From CAILZL01 sp050181835 (lineage in GTDB: Bacteria; Pseudomonadota; Gammaproteobacteria; Steroidobacterales; Steroidobacteraceae), in assembly GCA_050181835.1 (NCBI GenBank), contig JBFXCU010000005.1, forward strand, positions 1-64,000: a stretch of DNA of 64,000 nt. Direction: 5' to 3'. Positions 8,266-16,996 of this stretch are shown here, piece by piece (the stretch's first letter is position 1; each line of letters begins with the position of its first letter). A program made the position numbers and the translations under genes. The notes under the pieces were generated by a model, which saw only the letters and a list, made by a program, of their open reading frames with translations, was not told the origin of the DNA and did no database searches.

Positions 8266-9003
8266 ATGAACCAAGATCAACGCCGTGAGTTGTTTTCTCG
8301 ATTAAAGGCTTTGAATCCCAAGCCCACGACTGAGCTTGAATACTCCACACCGTTTGAATTATTGGTGGCAGTAATCTTGTCAGCACAGGCCACTGACAAG
8401 GGTGTCAATCTCGCTACTCGCCGTTTATACAAAGTGGCCAATACACCTGCGAAAATTCAGGCTTTAGGAGTGACGGGCCTATCGGAGTACATCAAGACAA
8501 TTGGTTTATATAATGCCAAGGCAAAAAACATCATTGCCACTTGCGGCTTACTGCTCGATCAACATGCGGGTAAAGTGCCGCGAACCCGTGAAGCGCTGGA
8601 AGCGTTACCCGGCGTAGGCCGAAAAACTGCCAATGTTATTCTCAACACCGCGTTCGGCGAGGCCACTATTGCCGTAGATACGCATATTTTTCGGATTTCA
8701 AATCGAACCGGCTTGGCACCCGGAAAAAACGTACTGCAGGTGGAAAACAAACTGCTGAAAGTTGTGCCAAAAGAATATGCACTGGATGCTCATCACTGGT
8801 TAATCTTGCATGGCCGGTATGTTTGCAAGGCCCGTAAACCGGACTGTGTCCATTGTGTACTCACCGATTTATGCGGCTACCAGCACAAAACCTTGACCAA
8901 TGACTCGTCAGTTTCCTTGTTCCCTACCAGCCAACACACCATCAAACACAAGGCATCGCTAAAACAATTAAGCAGAAAAAACACTCAACGCAGCAACACC
9001 TGA
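8266..9003 (+). CDS. nth: Endonuclease III
   Basis: DNA glycosylase/AP lyase for oxidised pyrimidines in base-excision repair. The helix-hairpin-helix LPGVGRKTANV carries the catalytic Lys, VDTHIFRISNR carries the catalytic Asp, and the [4Fe-4S] loop has spacing C-x6-C-x2-C-x5-C near the C-terminus. At 245 residues it is about 30 longer than E. coli Nth; the extra tail is basic and low in complexity. It lies 14 bp after rnfE, as in the E. coli rsx-nth arrangement, and is probably in the same operon. Confidence 0.97.
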   Translation: MNQDQRRELFSRLKALNPKPTTELEYSTPFELLVAVILSAQATDKGVNLATRRLYKVANTPAKIQALGVTGLSEYIKTIGLYNAKAKNIIATCGLLLDQHAGKVPRTREALEALPGVGRKTANVILNTAFGEATIAVDTHIFRISNRTGLAPGKNVLQVENKLLKVVPKEYALDAHHWLILHGRYVCKARKPDCVHCVLTDLCGYQHKTLTNDSSVSLFPTSQHTIKHKASLKQLSRKNTQRSNT

Positions 9004-9354
9004 TGTGCCAAACACCGTTTCAATCATTCGTGACTCGTCCTTGATCCCGTTCCGGAAAGTGCTGTTATGCACTAATGTAACCGTCACTCAATTACTGGAG
9101 CTGTACACCGGACTGCGAATTAAGGTACATAAACTCGAACAAGTTATGGCGTGCTGAGAGAATGGGAACGTATCGATAAATTGTTGCCTATGTTCGTACG
9201 CCAGATGCGCTTTTATCACAGCAATTCTGGCTAACGACAACCGAGGGACTCATGGCACGCACCTACTATCTGATCTACCATTGGCAAAAACCTATGGGTA
9301 TGATTACCAAAAAATTCCCTGTCAGTTATTTTCACGATTTATACCAGACACACC
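9004..9354 (+). pseudogene. Probable remnant of a chorismate-lyase-like (UbiC/DUF98) gene
   Basis: The plus strand from about 9010 encodes SLIPFRKVLLCTNVTVTQLL followed by ELYTGLRIKVHKLEQ before a stop. A second frame reads REWERIDKLLPMFVRQMRFY, and a third reads MARTYYLIYHWQKPMG. The first part resembles the N-terminus of DUF98/chorismate-pyruvate-lyase-like proteins (FQRxLLxTDGTVTxLLEAY...IRV), and the others would fit later parts after frameshifts. No continuous frame exists. The family assignment is an inference from memory of the motif and is weak. Confidence 0.35.
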
Positions 9355-9804
9355 ATGCCCTTCTTTGCCGACCAGAGTCGCGAACAACTCCGCCAACGAT
9401 ATGGCGATGCCTGGCGTAAGTATTGCAACCAACAACCCATGCAGCCATTGGAGGCACAGATTGCTGAAGTCATTGCCCTACATCCAGAATATCACCTACT
9501 GTTTGCCGCTACGGTAGGTCTGCCAGAGGATAACTGGCTTCCGGAAGGTGGCAGCACCAACCCCTTCCTGCATATGGGTCTGCACTTGGCCATCCGCGAA
9601 CAGGTAGCTACTGATCGCCCTGCTGGCATTCGTGCTGCGTACCAGACACTCACACTACGCCATGGCGACCCACATGTAGCTGAGCACCAAATGAGTGAAC
9701 GACTGGCCGAAGCACTTTGGAATGCGCAGCGTAGCGGCGTACCACCAGATGAAAATGCTTACCTTGATAGCATCAAAAAACTCAGTATTGATAAAAAACA
9801 ATGA
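9355..9804 (+). CDS. DUF1841 family protein
   Basis: A soluble protein of 149 residues with the DUF1841 pattern: RDQ/REQ-like N-terminus, DAWRKYCNQQPMQPLEAQIA, VIALHPEYH, and STNPFLHMGLHLAIREQVATDRPAGI. The function of this family is unknown. It commonly lies next to nth in betaproteobacteria, as here. The ATG at 9355 directly begins the family N-terminus (MPFFADQSREQ). The neighbouring remnant upstream suggests some local gene decay, but this gene is intact. Confidence 0.85.
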   Translation: MPFFADQSREQLRQRYGDAWRKYCNQQPMQPLEAQIAEVIALHPEYHLLFAATVGLPEDNWLPEGGSTNPFLHMGLHLAIREQVATDRPAGIRAAYQTLTLRHGDPHVAEHQMSERLAEALWNAQRSGVPPDENAYLDSIKKLSIDKKQ

Positions 9805-9932
9805 GATTCACCTGAGCCTTTATACAATCACCCATCACGCCACCAACTGGCACTCATACGACAACTTTTTGACTACCTTTGTTGATTTCGCCCAGACAAA
9901 ACTTCAATACCAGCTTTCTCATCACAACAATT

Positions 9933-10205
9933 ATGTTGGATTTGATCTATGCCGCATGGTTCATGCTGTGCCATACCATTACCGGTAGTAATCTGGGTGA
10001 TTCAGCCATTGGCGTGTTGCCAGGAATTTATATCTACTCGTGTCCGGTCGGCAACCTGATGGATCTGCTCTACGCACGAAACATGCACTGGTCAGAACTC
10101 ACAAAGCGTGAAGAAATATTCTGGTTAGTGATGAACTTCATGACTGCTTTTACAGGTTTGGCAACGATTGCCTTAAGCGTGACTAGAATGGTAAAACCGG
10201 AATGA
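9933..10205 (+). CDS. Small membrane protein of unknown function
   Basis: About 90 residues from the ATG at 9933 (an in-frame TTG at 9879 is possible). It has two or three hydrophobic segments: LIYAAWFMLCHTIT, then a loop with SNLGDSAIGVLPGIYIYSCP, and FWLVMNFMTAFTGLATIALS near the C-terminus. A charged loop (YARNMHWSELTKREE) lies between them. I do not recognise the family. The composition and charge distribution look like a real inner-membrane protein. Nothing nearby defines its role. Confidence 0.5.
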   Translation: MLDLIYAAWFMLCHTITGSNLGDSAIGVLPGIYIYSCPVGNLMDLLYARNMHWSELTKREEIFWLVMNFMTAFTGLATIALSVTRMVKPE

Positions 10206-10328
10206 AATGCGATCAGCCATTTCATATGGTTGTCACAAATGCGTCGGCTTCTTGTAATACTTCCGTAAAGTAGCTGCTGTATTTCTGTGCGGCAGGTCAT
10301 CTGGCCTGAAATGCAGAGAAATAACCTA

Positions 10329-10937
10329 ATGCACTCATTCATGCAGGCGCTGGACGCGCAACGTTGGGACGATCACCGTTACTACCACCATAGTCGTATC
10401 AACCAAAGCCTGCACTTGGTTAGTGCATGCAGTTTTTTGGTATCTTATGCACTACTGCTTCATGACCCTGCCGCCGCATCTTTGTTGGCATGGATGTTAG
10501 CAATGACCAGCCGACAATCGGGGCATTTCTTCTTCGAACCCAAGGGCTATGATCAGATTAACTGCGCGACTCACGAACACAAAGAAGAAATCAAAGTTGG
10601 TTACAATTTACGGCGAAAAGTGGTGTTGATGGTTGTTTGGGCATTGTCGCCGCTGCTGCTGATTATCGACCCCAGTGCCTTCGGTACATTGATACCACAT
10701 ACCGGCCTTGCAAGCTTTGCGGATAATGTGGGCATTATGTGGTTGACAGTGGGTGTTGGTGGCTTACTGTTTCGCACCATTCAATTATTTTTCATCAAGG
10801 ATATACAAACCGGACTGGTATGGATGTTAAAAATACTCACCGATCCATTTCACGACGCCATACTGTATCGTCGCGCACCGTTATATTTAATGCGTGGCGA
10901 ACTGGTTGATCCTCAGCACGCTCAGCATGAAGCGTGA
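10329..10937 (+). CDS. Histidine-rich polytopic membrane protein
   Basis: About 202 residues from the ATG at 10329 (a GTG at 10287 gives 216). There are four or five hydrophobic segments. The N-terminal half has a histidine pattern: DDHRYYHHSRINQSLHLV, then RQSGHFFFEPKGYD, then NCATHEHKEEIKVGYNLRRK. The order HH...H, GHFFFE and HEH recalls Mpo1/DUF962-like and fatty-acid hydroxylase-like membrane proteins, in which such histidines bind metal, but the match is not good enough to name the family. It lies near a phosphatidylserine decarboxylase and an aminotransferase, so a lipid-related role is possible. Confidence 0.65.
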   Translation: MHSFMQALDAQRWDDHRYYHHSRINQSLHLVSACSFLVSYALLLHDPAAASLLAWMLAMTSRQSGHFFFEPKGYDQINCATHEHKEEIKVGYNLRRKVVLMVVWALSPLLLIIDPSAFGTLIPHTGLASFADNVGIMWLTVGVGGLLFRTIQLFFIKDIQTGLVWMLKILTDPFHDAILYRRAPLYLMRGELVDPQHAQHEA

Positions 10938-10962
10938 GTGCTACTGAAGCATGGAATTACAA

Positions 10963-12669
10963 CTATTCGCTGACAATAGCAGAACTGGATTTCTGAATTG
11001 GTAGCCTATCCCGTTTACTCTGCCACCAAGCGACGAGCACTTCTTTGAGTATGCACCGCTTGATCGTCTTGTTGGTCAGATGACCATCGGTCCACCACCA
11101 GCCATCCTGCCACATAGCTTGTGCTGCAAGCGTAAATCGTTCCATGACAACTGCAAACTCGCTGTCCGTGTAGTTGAGGCTGAAAATCAACCGACCGGTA
11201 CCTACCCAACTGAGCGCCAAGCCTTGCTCACGCAAATAGAACTGCAGCATCCAGTTATAACGCGACGCCTGCGTATAACAAACCATCCATACCGAACACA
11301 GATTACGCACGCGCACCGGCAACCCCGCAACATCAAGGTGATGATTAAGCAATGCAGCACGCTGATCCCAGATAGTACCCTGCTCGGCATAAATAGCCTT
11401 GATTGCATCACTATCCAGCGCACGCAGGAATTCATAAGTGCTTGCCATAACATAGGGATGCGAATTAAAGGTACCGCGTGCAAAGCAAACATCAGCGGGG
11501 TGCGCTTCCCGGTATCGCTTCATCAAGTCTTTGCGCCCGCATACCGCACCAATTGGCAAGCCACCGCCCAGCGTTTTTCCGTAAGTTACCATGTCGGCGC
11601 ACACGCCAAAGTATTCCTGCGCGCCGCCAGCGGCGAGACGAAAGCCAAGAAATACTTCATCAAGTATCAATACGATACCGCGCTGGGTGCATACCTCGCG
11701 CAGTTGCTGCAGCCAGCGTGTGTAAGCTTGCCGATGAAAGCTGGCATTACGCGAACTGTCCAACAGCGTCGAGTCACCTGGCGCGCCCTTGTTGGGATGC
11801 ATGGCTTGCAAAGGATTGACCAGCACACAGGCAATATCCTTGCGGGTACGCAATACCCGCAACGTGTCCTCATCCATTTCTTTCAGGGTATAGGTCTCAC
11901 GCGCCGCAATTGGGTTGCCAACACCGGGCTGCACGTCACCCCACCAACCATGATAAGCACCGCAAAACCGCACCACATGGGTTCGACGAGTGTGATAACG
12001 CGCCAGACGCACTGCTTGCATTACCGCTTCGGTACCCGACATGTGGAACGATACTTCATCCAGACCAGACAGTGCGCACAACCGCTGTACATTGTAAGCA
12101 ACCAGCGGATGGTAGGCACCCAGCACCGGCCCGAGTTCGCGAACATGCTCCATGCCGCGCTCAATACACTGTTTGTAAAAATCGTAGCCGAATACGTTGA
12201 CGCCATAAGAGCCGGTCAGATCAAAGAACTGATTGCCATCGAGATCTGTGACCGTAACGCCATTCGACGACTGCAAAAAAGAGCCGCCGCGCAAATGACG
12301 CCGTGTCAGGCGACTGAATGGATACGGCACACGATAGCGGCCGATAAATTTCAAATCAGAAATATGCTCGGTGACTCGTTTAGTGAGTATTGCGGATTTT
12401 GCGTAACGCTGTTTGTATATTGCAGCCAATCGCATGAATCCGGCTCGCCGCTGCGCGGCGATTGCCGTCGGTGCATCATCGACACAAAAGTAGCGAACCT
12501 CATCGTATTCGTAGAAAGGAATCTGCGCCGCAACGCGTCGCGCCATGCGCGAATGTCCAGCCAACGATGGATGCTTGGCACTCGACAGCTGCAGCCGCAT
12601 CATAATTTTTTTGATGGCCGTTGCCAGCACAGCGGCGGTGACGATGTAAGCAGGGATATTTGTGTTCAC
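10963..12669 (-). CDS. Class III PLP aminotransferase with N-terminal extension
   Basis: 568 residues. From about residue 120 onward it is a class III (glutamate-1-semialdehyde aminomutase-like) fold: LDGNQFFDLTGSYGVNVFGY, HMSGTEAVMQAVRLAR, FCGAYHGWWGD, LILDEVFLGFR (PLP-binding Asp) and YGKTLGGGLPIGAV with the Schiff-base Lys. The first ~120 residues are extra: a hydrophobic start (IPAYIVTAAVLATAI) that may anchor it to the membrane, then a charged segment with AAQRRAGFMRLAAIYKQRYAK that I cannot place. A normal GSA aminotransferase is about 430 residues. It starts with GTG at 12669 behind GAGGAAG and is divergent from psd with only 43 bp between. The substrate is unknown; heme synthesis (hemL) is unlikely given the extension and context. 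Confidence 0.8.
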   Translation of the reverse strand: MNTNIPAYIVTAAVLATAIKKIMMRLQLSSAKHPSLAGHSRMARRVAAQIPFYEYDEVRYFCVDDAPTAIAAQRRAGFMRLAAIYKQRYAKSAILTKRVTEHISDLKFIGRYRVPYPFSRLTRRHLRGGSFLQSSNGVTVTDLDGNQFFDLTGSYGVNVFGYDFYKQCIERGMEHVRELGPVLGAYHPLVAYNVQRLCALSGLDEVSFHMSGTEAVMQAVRLARYHTRRTHVVRFCGAYHGWWGDVQPGVGNPIAARETYTLKEMDEDTLRVLRTRKDIACVLVNPLQAMHPNKGAPGDSTLLDSSRNASFHRQAYTRWLQQLREVCTQRGIVLILDEVFLGFRLAAGGAQEYFGVCADMVTYGKTLGGGLPIGAVCGRKDLMKRYREAHPADVCFARGTFNSHPYVMASTYEFLRALDSDAIKAIYAEQGTIWDQRAALLNHHLDVAGLPVRVRNLCSVWMVCYTQASRYNWMLQFYLREQGLALSWVGTGRLIFSLNYTDSEFAVVMERFTLAAQAMWQDGWWWTDGHLTNKTIKRCILKEVLVAWWQSKRDRLPIQKSSSAIVSE

Positions 12670-12712
12670 AGACTTCCTCGTCCCAACCTTAATCTACCTT
12701 TGTGACAAAAAC

Positions 12713-13594
12713 ATGACTCTGCGTTCGACCATTGCCAAAATTGTGCAACATGAAGATTTAAATTTTCTGTTGACCAACCGTATTCCGCGTCAGTTACTCA
12801 CCCGCTTTATTGGTTGGTTCAGTAAGATCGAACAGCCGTTGATACGCGATGCCTCTATCGCTGTCTGGAAGCTGTTTTCCGATCTCGACCTGAACGAAGC
12901 CAAGAAGAATTGCTTTACCAGCATGCATGATTGCTTTACCCGCGAACTGCGCGCGGGTGCCAGACCTATTAATTACGATACAAAATTACTGATCAGCCCC
13001 TGTGATGCCATCATCGGTGCGACCGGCCAGATTCAAGGCATAGAGCTACTGCAAGCCAAAGGTTTTCCCTACACTTTGCTGGATATATTGGGCGACGCAA
13101 AGCTGGTGGAACACTATCACGATGGAACCTATGTCACCTTGCGCCTGACTTCCAGTATGTACCACCGCTTTCACGCTCCCTATGCGTGCCGAGTAGAGCA
13201 AGTTAACTATATCTCTGGCGATACTTGGAACGTAAACCAGATTGCACTCAAACGAGTGGAAAAACTGTTCTGTAAAAATGAACGTGCAGTAATTCAATGT
13301 CAATTGCAGCCATCAGGGCACCTAATTACACTAGTCCCTGTCGCTGCGGTATTAGTGGCAAGTATTCGCTTACACTGTCTTGATGTATTGTTGCACCTGA
13401 AGTATAGCGGTTCTAACCAGATACTTTGCGATGCCTACTTCGAAACAGGACAGGAAATGGGCTGGTTCCAGCATGGTTCTACCATCATCGTGTTCGCGCC
13501 AGCTGGCTTTAGCCTCTGTGAAGGTATTGCAGATGGTCAGCACATTAGAATGGGACAGCCGTTGATGAGATTACCTGTATTTTTTAATGCATAA
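12713..13594 (+). CDS. psd: Phosphatidylserine decarboxylase proenzyme
   Basis: Forms phosphatidylethanolamine from phosphatidylserine at the membrane, using a pyruvoyl group made by self-cleavage. The 293-residue product shows SPCDAIIGATG (catalytic Asp region), SMYHRFHAPY (catalytic His region) and the cleavage site FQHGSTIIVF, where Gly-Ser is retained although the common LGST is HGST. Length fits the long (type I) bacterial form. The start at 12713 (MTLRSTIAKIVQ) is preferred over the GTG at 12662, which would overlap the divergent aminotransferase. Confidence 0.88.
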   Translation: MTLRSTIAKIVQHEDLNFLLTNRIPRQLLTRFIGWFSKIEQPLIRDASIAVWKLFSDLDLNEAKKNCFTSMHDCFTRELRAGARPINYDTKLLISPCDAIIGATGQIQGIELLQAKGFPYTLLDILGDAKLVEHYHDGTYVTLRLTSSMYHRFHAPYACRVEQVNYISGDTWNVNQIALKRVEKLFCKNERAVIQCQLQPSGHLITLVPVAAVLVASIRLHCLDVLLHLKYSGSNQILCDAYFETGQEMGWFQHGSTIIVFAPAGFSLCEGIADGQHIRMGQPLMRLPVFFNA

Positions 13595-13956
13595 AGCGCT
13601 CTGGAGTGCCCACCGAGTATTTTCTTGGGTCGCTCCTCGTTTGGATTCACTTCACGGCGCCAAGATTCGTGCAGTACGCCGGAACCAATTCTCATATGGA
13701 GTCTTTGTATGGTTCTACATTGCAGAAGTGCAAGCGGTAGGAAAATTGCTGATCGAGGTTTGTCGCCGCAGCGCAGTTGTCCGACGATTGGCCCAACAAA
13801 ACTCAAATCACTACACCGGCCTACTTTCCCAAAACAGTGCGCTATGGCACAAGCACACTCGTAATGTATTTATATTTTCTGTAATTTCACTAATTACTGT
13901 AATTTCGTATAGTATAAAGTCGATGCTGACAGCCGTCGGCGGATTCGGAGCAGGTC
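13595..13956. other. Intergenic region upstream of the oxidase regulator
   Basis: About 360 bp with no gene I can support. Open frames on both strands give no recognisable protein. The right-hand end is very AT-rich and holds a likely promoter and operator, listed separately. Confidence 0.5.
13879..13917 (+). promoter_or_regulatory. Direct repeats and -10 element upstream of the regulator/oxidase operon
   Basis: CTGTAATTTC occurs twice, at 13879-13888 and 13897-13906, starting 18 bp apart. It is followed by a -10-like TATAGT at about 13908-13913. The repeats cover the -35 region, where a MarR/GbsR-type repressor could bind. Autoregulation by the gene that starts at 13957 is an inference. Confidence 0.45.
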
Positions 13957-14529
13957 ATGACCCCCTTTGTTCGCAGCTTTGTGGCTCACTTTGGTGAAAT
14001 GGGTAGCCGTTGGGGTATCAGCCGTACTGTGGGGCAAATTTACGCGTTGATCTACGTATCAGCAAACCCACTTAACGCAGATGACATTGCCGAGTCGTTG
14101 GAATTTTCGCGCTCCAACGTCAGCATGGGCCTGAAGGAGCTGCAGTCATGGCGCTTGGTATCGCTCAAGCACCTGCCATCCGATCGACGTGAATATTTTC
14201 AGGCCCCCGCTGACGCTTGGGAAGTGTTCCGCATTCTGGCCGAGGAGCGCCGTCGCCGCGAGATCGAACCCACACTGTCCATGTTGCGTGGTGCATTGAT
14301 GGAAAAACCTACTACCGACGTTGACCGTGTCGCTCAAGAACGTATGCGCGACATGCATGGTTTGATTGAAATGATGACACGCTGGTTTGATGAAGTGCAG
14401 CAGATGGATCAGGCCACGCTGGCCAAGCTAATGCAGATGGGCGCCAAAGTACAAAAAGTACTGAGCTTTTCCGGAAAAGTTAAAGCCGCCGCAACAGGTA
14501 AAGCGGTAAAAAGCCGCAGCAGCAAGTAA
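13957..14529 (+). CDS. GbsR/MarR-type transcriptional regulator
   Basis: 190 residues with a winged-helix DNA-binding domain at about residues 20-85 (SRTVGQIYALIYVSANPLNADDIAE, SRSNVSMGLKELQSWRLVSLKHLPSDRREYF). The pattern is that of GbsR-like members of the MarR superfamily. A helical dimerisation region follows, then a basic Lys/Ser/Ala tail. It lies 13 bp upstream of the bd-type oxidase genes on the same strand, so it probably controls them. The effector is not evident. Confidence 0.85.
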   Translation: MTPFVRSFVAHFGEMGSRWGISRTVGQIYALIYVSANPLNADDIAESLEFSRSNVSMGLKELQSWRLVSLKHLPSDRREYFQAPADAWEVFRILAEERRRREIEPTLSMLRGALMEKPTTDVDRVAQERMRDMHGLIEMMTRWFDEVQQMDQATLAKLMQMGAKVQKVLSFSGKVKAAATGKAVKSRSSK

Positions 14530-14542
14530 CGAGGATCGAATA

Positions 14543-15913
14543 ATGGATGCTTTGCTTTTAGCACGCATACAGTTTGCGGCCAATATCAGTTTTCATATTC
14601 TGTTTCCCACCATCAGCATCGCACTTGGCTGGTTCCTGCTATTTTTTCGGTGGCGCTGGCTGCGCACACACAACAACTCTTGGCTTACTGCATATCGATT
14701 TTGGACGCAGATTTTTGCGCTAACTTTCGCAATTGGCGTAGTCAGCGGCATTACCATGAGCTTTCAGTTCGGCACCAACTGGCCCGGTTTCATGGAAAAA
14801 GCTGGCAACATTGCTGGACCACTGCTGGGCTATGAGGTGCTTACTGCATTTTTTCTGGAAGCCACCTTTCTCGGTGTGATGCTGTATGGCCATGGTCGAG
14901 TGTCTGAACGTGTACATTTGATCGCGACTTTTCTAGTCGCGTTCGGCACTACCATGTCGGCGTTCTGGATTCTGAGTCTTAATTCATGGATGCAAACACC
15001 AACAGGATATAAAATCATCAATGGTGAGTTCCATGTTGACTCTTGGTTGGCCGTGATTTTCAATCCTTCACTGCTCTACCGGCTTGCCCATATGTTGCTG
15101 GCTTCCGGGATTACCGTCGCATTTCTACTCGCTGGTATCAGTGCATGGCAATTGTTGCGAGATAAGACAAACGCTGGTACTCAGCACAGCTTGCGAGCAG
15201 GTGTATTTCTAGCAGCCATTTTACTACCCATACAGATAGTTGTTGGCGATCTGCATGGCTTGAATACGTTGAAATATCAGCCACAAAAAATCGCCGCGAT
15301 GGAAGGTATATGGCATACAGAATCTGCTGCGCCACTATTGCTGTTTGCGATCCCTGATGCGGCAACACAAAGTAATCGGTTTGCAGTGGGCGTTCCCAAG
15401 TTAGCTAGCTTGATTTTGAGGCATGACGCTAATGCCGAGATTAAAGGCTTGAATGAGTTCCCCGATACTCATCCGCCGGTTAAACCACTGTTCTTTGGCT
15501 TTCGCATCATGGTCGGCATGGGCGTGTTGATGTTGCTGGTGAGCTGGAGCGCGGTATTCTATACACTGCGTCGCAGATCATATATTAGTATTAATCGCTG
15601 GCCGCGTTGGCTGCTCGGTACGCTGCACTGGATGACTTTCTCAGGCTGGGTTGCCACCTTGGCCGGTTGGTATGTCACTGAAATTGGACGTCAGCCATTC
15701 ATCATCTTTGGTCTATTGCGCACAGCTGAGGTTGCCTCGCATGTTGCCGCTTCACACATTGCTCTCACCTTGACCGCTTACCTGTTGACGTATGGCTTGC
15801 TGCTGATTGCCTACATCATGGTGCTGCGCCATCTGGCCAGTAAGCCGGTCAAATTGCCCATTGTTCCCATACCAATTCTTGGCACCAAGAACGCCGCCGG
15901 AGTTAAGTCATGA
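14543..15913 (+). CDS. cydA: Cytochrome bd-type quinol oxidase subunit I (CIO type)
   Basis: Heme-bearing subunit of a membrane quinol:O2 oxidoreductase, 456 residues with about nine membrane helices. Family features: LLARIQFAANISFHILFP with the N-terminal His ligand, GVVSGITMSFQFGTNWPGF, the His-bearing RLAHMLLAS, and the quinol-binding loop start GDLHGLNTLKYQPQKIAAMEG. The loop is short, as in cyanide-insensitive oxidase (CioA) and not E. coli CydA. GRQPFIIFGLLRT replaces the usual GRQPW block. It overlaps the next gene by 4 bp. A short AGGATCG-like ribosome site precedes the ATG. Confidence 0.93.
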   Translation: MDALLLARIQFAANISFHILFPTISIALGWFLLFFRWRWLRTHNNSWLTAYRFWTQIFALTFAIGVVSGITMSFQFGTNWPGFMEKAGNIAGPLLGYEVLTAFFLEATFLGVMLYGHGRVSERVHLIATFLVAFGTTMSAFWILSLNSWMQTPTGYKIINGEFHVDSWLAVIFNPSLLYRLAHMLLASGITVAFLLAGISAWQLLRDKTNAGTQHSLRAGVFLAAILLPIQIVVGDLHGLNTLKYQPQKIAAMEGIWHTESAAPLLLFAIPDAATQSNRFAVGVPKLASLILRHDANAEIKGLNEFPDTHPPVKPLFFGFRIMVGMGVLMLLVSWSAVFYTLRRRSYISINRWPRWLLGTLHWMTFSGWVATLAGWYVTEIGRQPFIIFGLLRTAEVASHVAASHIALTLTAYLLTYGLLLIAYIMVLRHLASKPVKLPIVPIPILGTKNAAGVKS

Positions 15914-16902
15914 GCGCCGAATTACTTCCTGTGATTTTCATGTGTCTGATGGGTATTGCCATGCTGACCTATGTGGCACTGGACGGGTACGATCTGGGCG
16001 TAGGCATGCTGTTACCGTTGGCAAACAAGCACGACAAGGACACCATGATTGCGTCCATTGGCCCATTCTGGGATGCCAATGAGACTTGGTTGGTGCTCGG
16101 TGTGGGCATACTGTTAATTGCCTTTCCTAAAGCGCAGGGCTTGGTATTAACAGCGGTTTACCTACCGACTACAGCGATGCTGATAGGCCTGACTCTGCGC
16201 GGTGTGGCCTTCGACTTTCGCGTCAAGGCACATGACGATCATCAGCCTTGGTGGAACACTGCATTTTTTACTGGCTCGTTGATGGCCAGTGTTGCACAAG
16301 GATGGATGTTGGGGCGGCTCGTCACTGGCTTTAGCGACGGGTGGCAATTTCAGCTATTCGCGGCACTCATAGCCTTGGCGTTACCGCTAGCCTATGTATT
16401 ACTGGGTTCCGGCTGGTTGATCATGAAAACCGAAGGTTCGCTGCAGCAGCATGCTGTGCGCTGGGCACAACGCGCTTGGCTACCAGTGGCAATAGGCATG
16501 CTGTTGATCTCAGTGATTACCCCCTTAGTGAGCGAGTCCGTGCGTAACAAGTGGTTTACGCTGCCGGCATTGTTCGCTTTGATTCCTATTCCGTTGGCCA
16601 CGACTGTCGCGCTATTGTTTCTGCCCATTTCCTTAAAAACTGAACGAGTACGTGGCGAGCTGTGTTGGATTCCCTTCGCATTAACATTATTGGTCATCGT
16701 GCTAGGCTTCTTCGGGCTAGCCTATAGCCTCTATCCGTGGGTAGTGATGGATCGCATTACGATCTGGCAAGCCGCCGCAGCGCCAGAATCATTGCGCTTT
16801 ATCCTAGTTGGCACTGCCCTCACGGTACCAGCCATCGCCCTCTACACTGTGCTTGTTTACCGAATTTTCCACGGCAAAACGCAACCATTAAGTTATGGCT
16901 GA
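15910..16902 (+). CDS. cydB: Cytochrome bd-type quinol oxidase subunit II (CIO type)
   Basis: 330 residues, about eight membrane helices. It partners with the preceding CydA/CioA. The family signature near the N-terminus (ALDGYDLGVGMLLPL), the WDANETWLVLGVGILLIAFP block and LRGVAFDFR are all present. The ATG overlaps the cydA stop, indicating coupled translation. No CydX-like small subunit or cydDC genes are seen nearby. Confidence 0.93.
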   Translation: MSAELLPVIFMCLMGIAMLTYVALDGYDLGVGMLLPLANKHDKDTMIASIGPFWDANETWLVLGVGILLIAFPKAQGLVLTAVYLPTTAMLIGLTLRGVAFDFRVKAHDDHQPWWNTAFFTGSLMASVAQGWMLGRLVTGFSDGWQFQLFAALIALALPLAYVLLGSGWLIMKTEGSLQQHAVRWAQRAWLPVAIGMLLISVITPLVSESVRNKWFTLPALFALIPIPLATTVALLFLPISLKTERVRGELCWIPFALTLLVIVLGFFGLAYSLYPWVVMDRITIWQAAAAPESLRFILVGTALTVPAIALYTVLVYRIFHGKTQPLSYG

Positions 16903-16940
16903 ATGCGTAACTGGCTGATTTACTACTTGGCCTTTCGGCA

Positions 16941-16972
16941 CGGGCGCGCAGATGGTAAATTTCGCGCCCTTC
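16941..16972 (+). terminator. Hairpin after the oxidase genes
   Basis: GGGCGCG at 16942-16948 pairs with CGCGCCC at 16963-16969, followed by a pyrimidine-rich TTCTTCTC. It is a plausible weak Rho-independent terminator between cydB and the fumarase gene. Confidence 0.5.
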
Positions 16973-16996
16973 TTCTCATCGCTGAATTAGAAAATC

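Noticed and set aside
10963..12669. hemL (glutamate-1-semialdehyde aminomutase)
   Set aside because: The fold matches but the N-terminal extension, length and neighbours differ from hemL, so the symbol is not used.
11080..12705. Long plus-strand open frame of 541 codons antisense to the aminotransferase
   Set aside because: Its product has no recognisable motifs and a shadow-frame composition. The minus-strand frame carries a complete PLP enzyme signature set.
13587..13997. Open frame of 136 codons between psd and the regulator
   Set aside because: It overlaps the AT-rich promoter and the regulator start, and gives no protein family.
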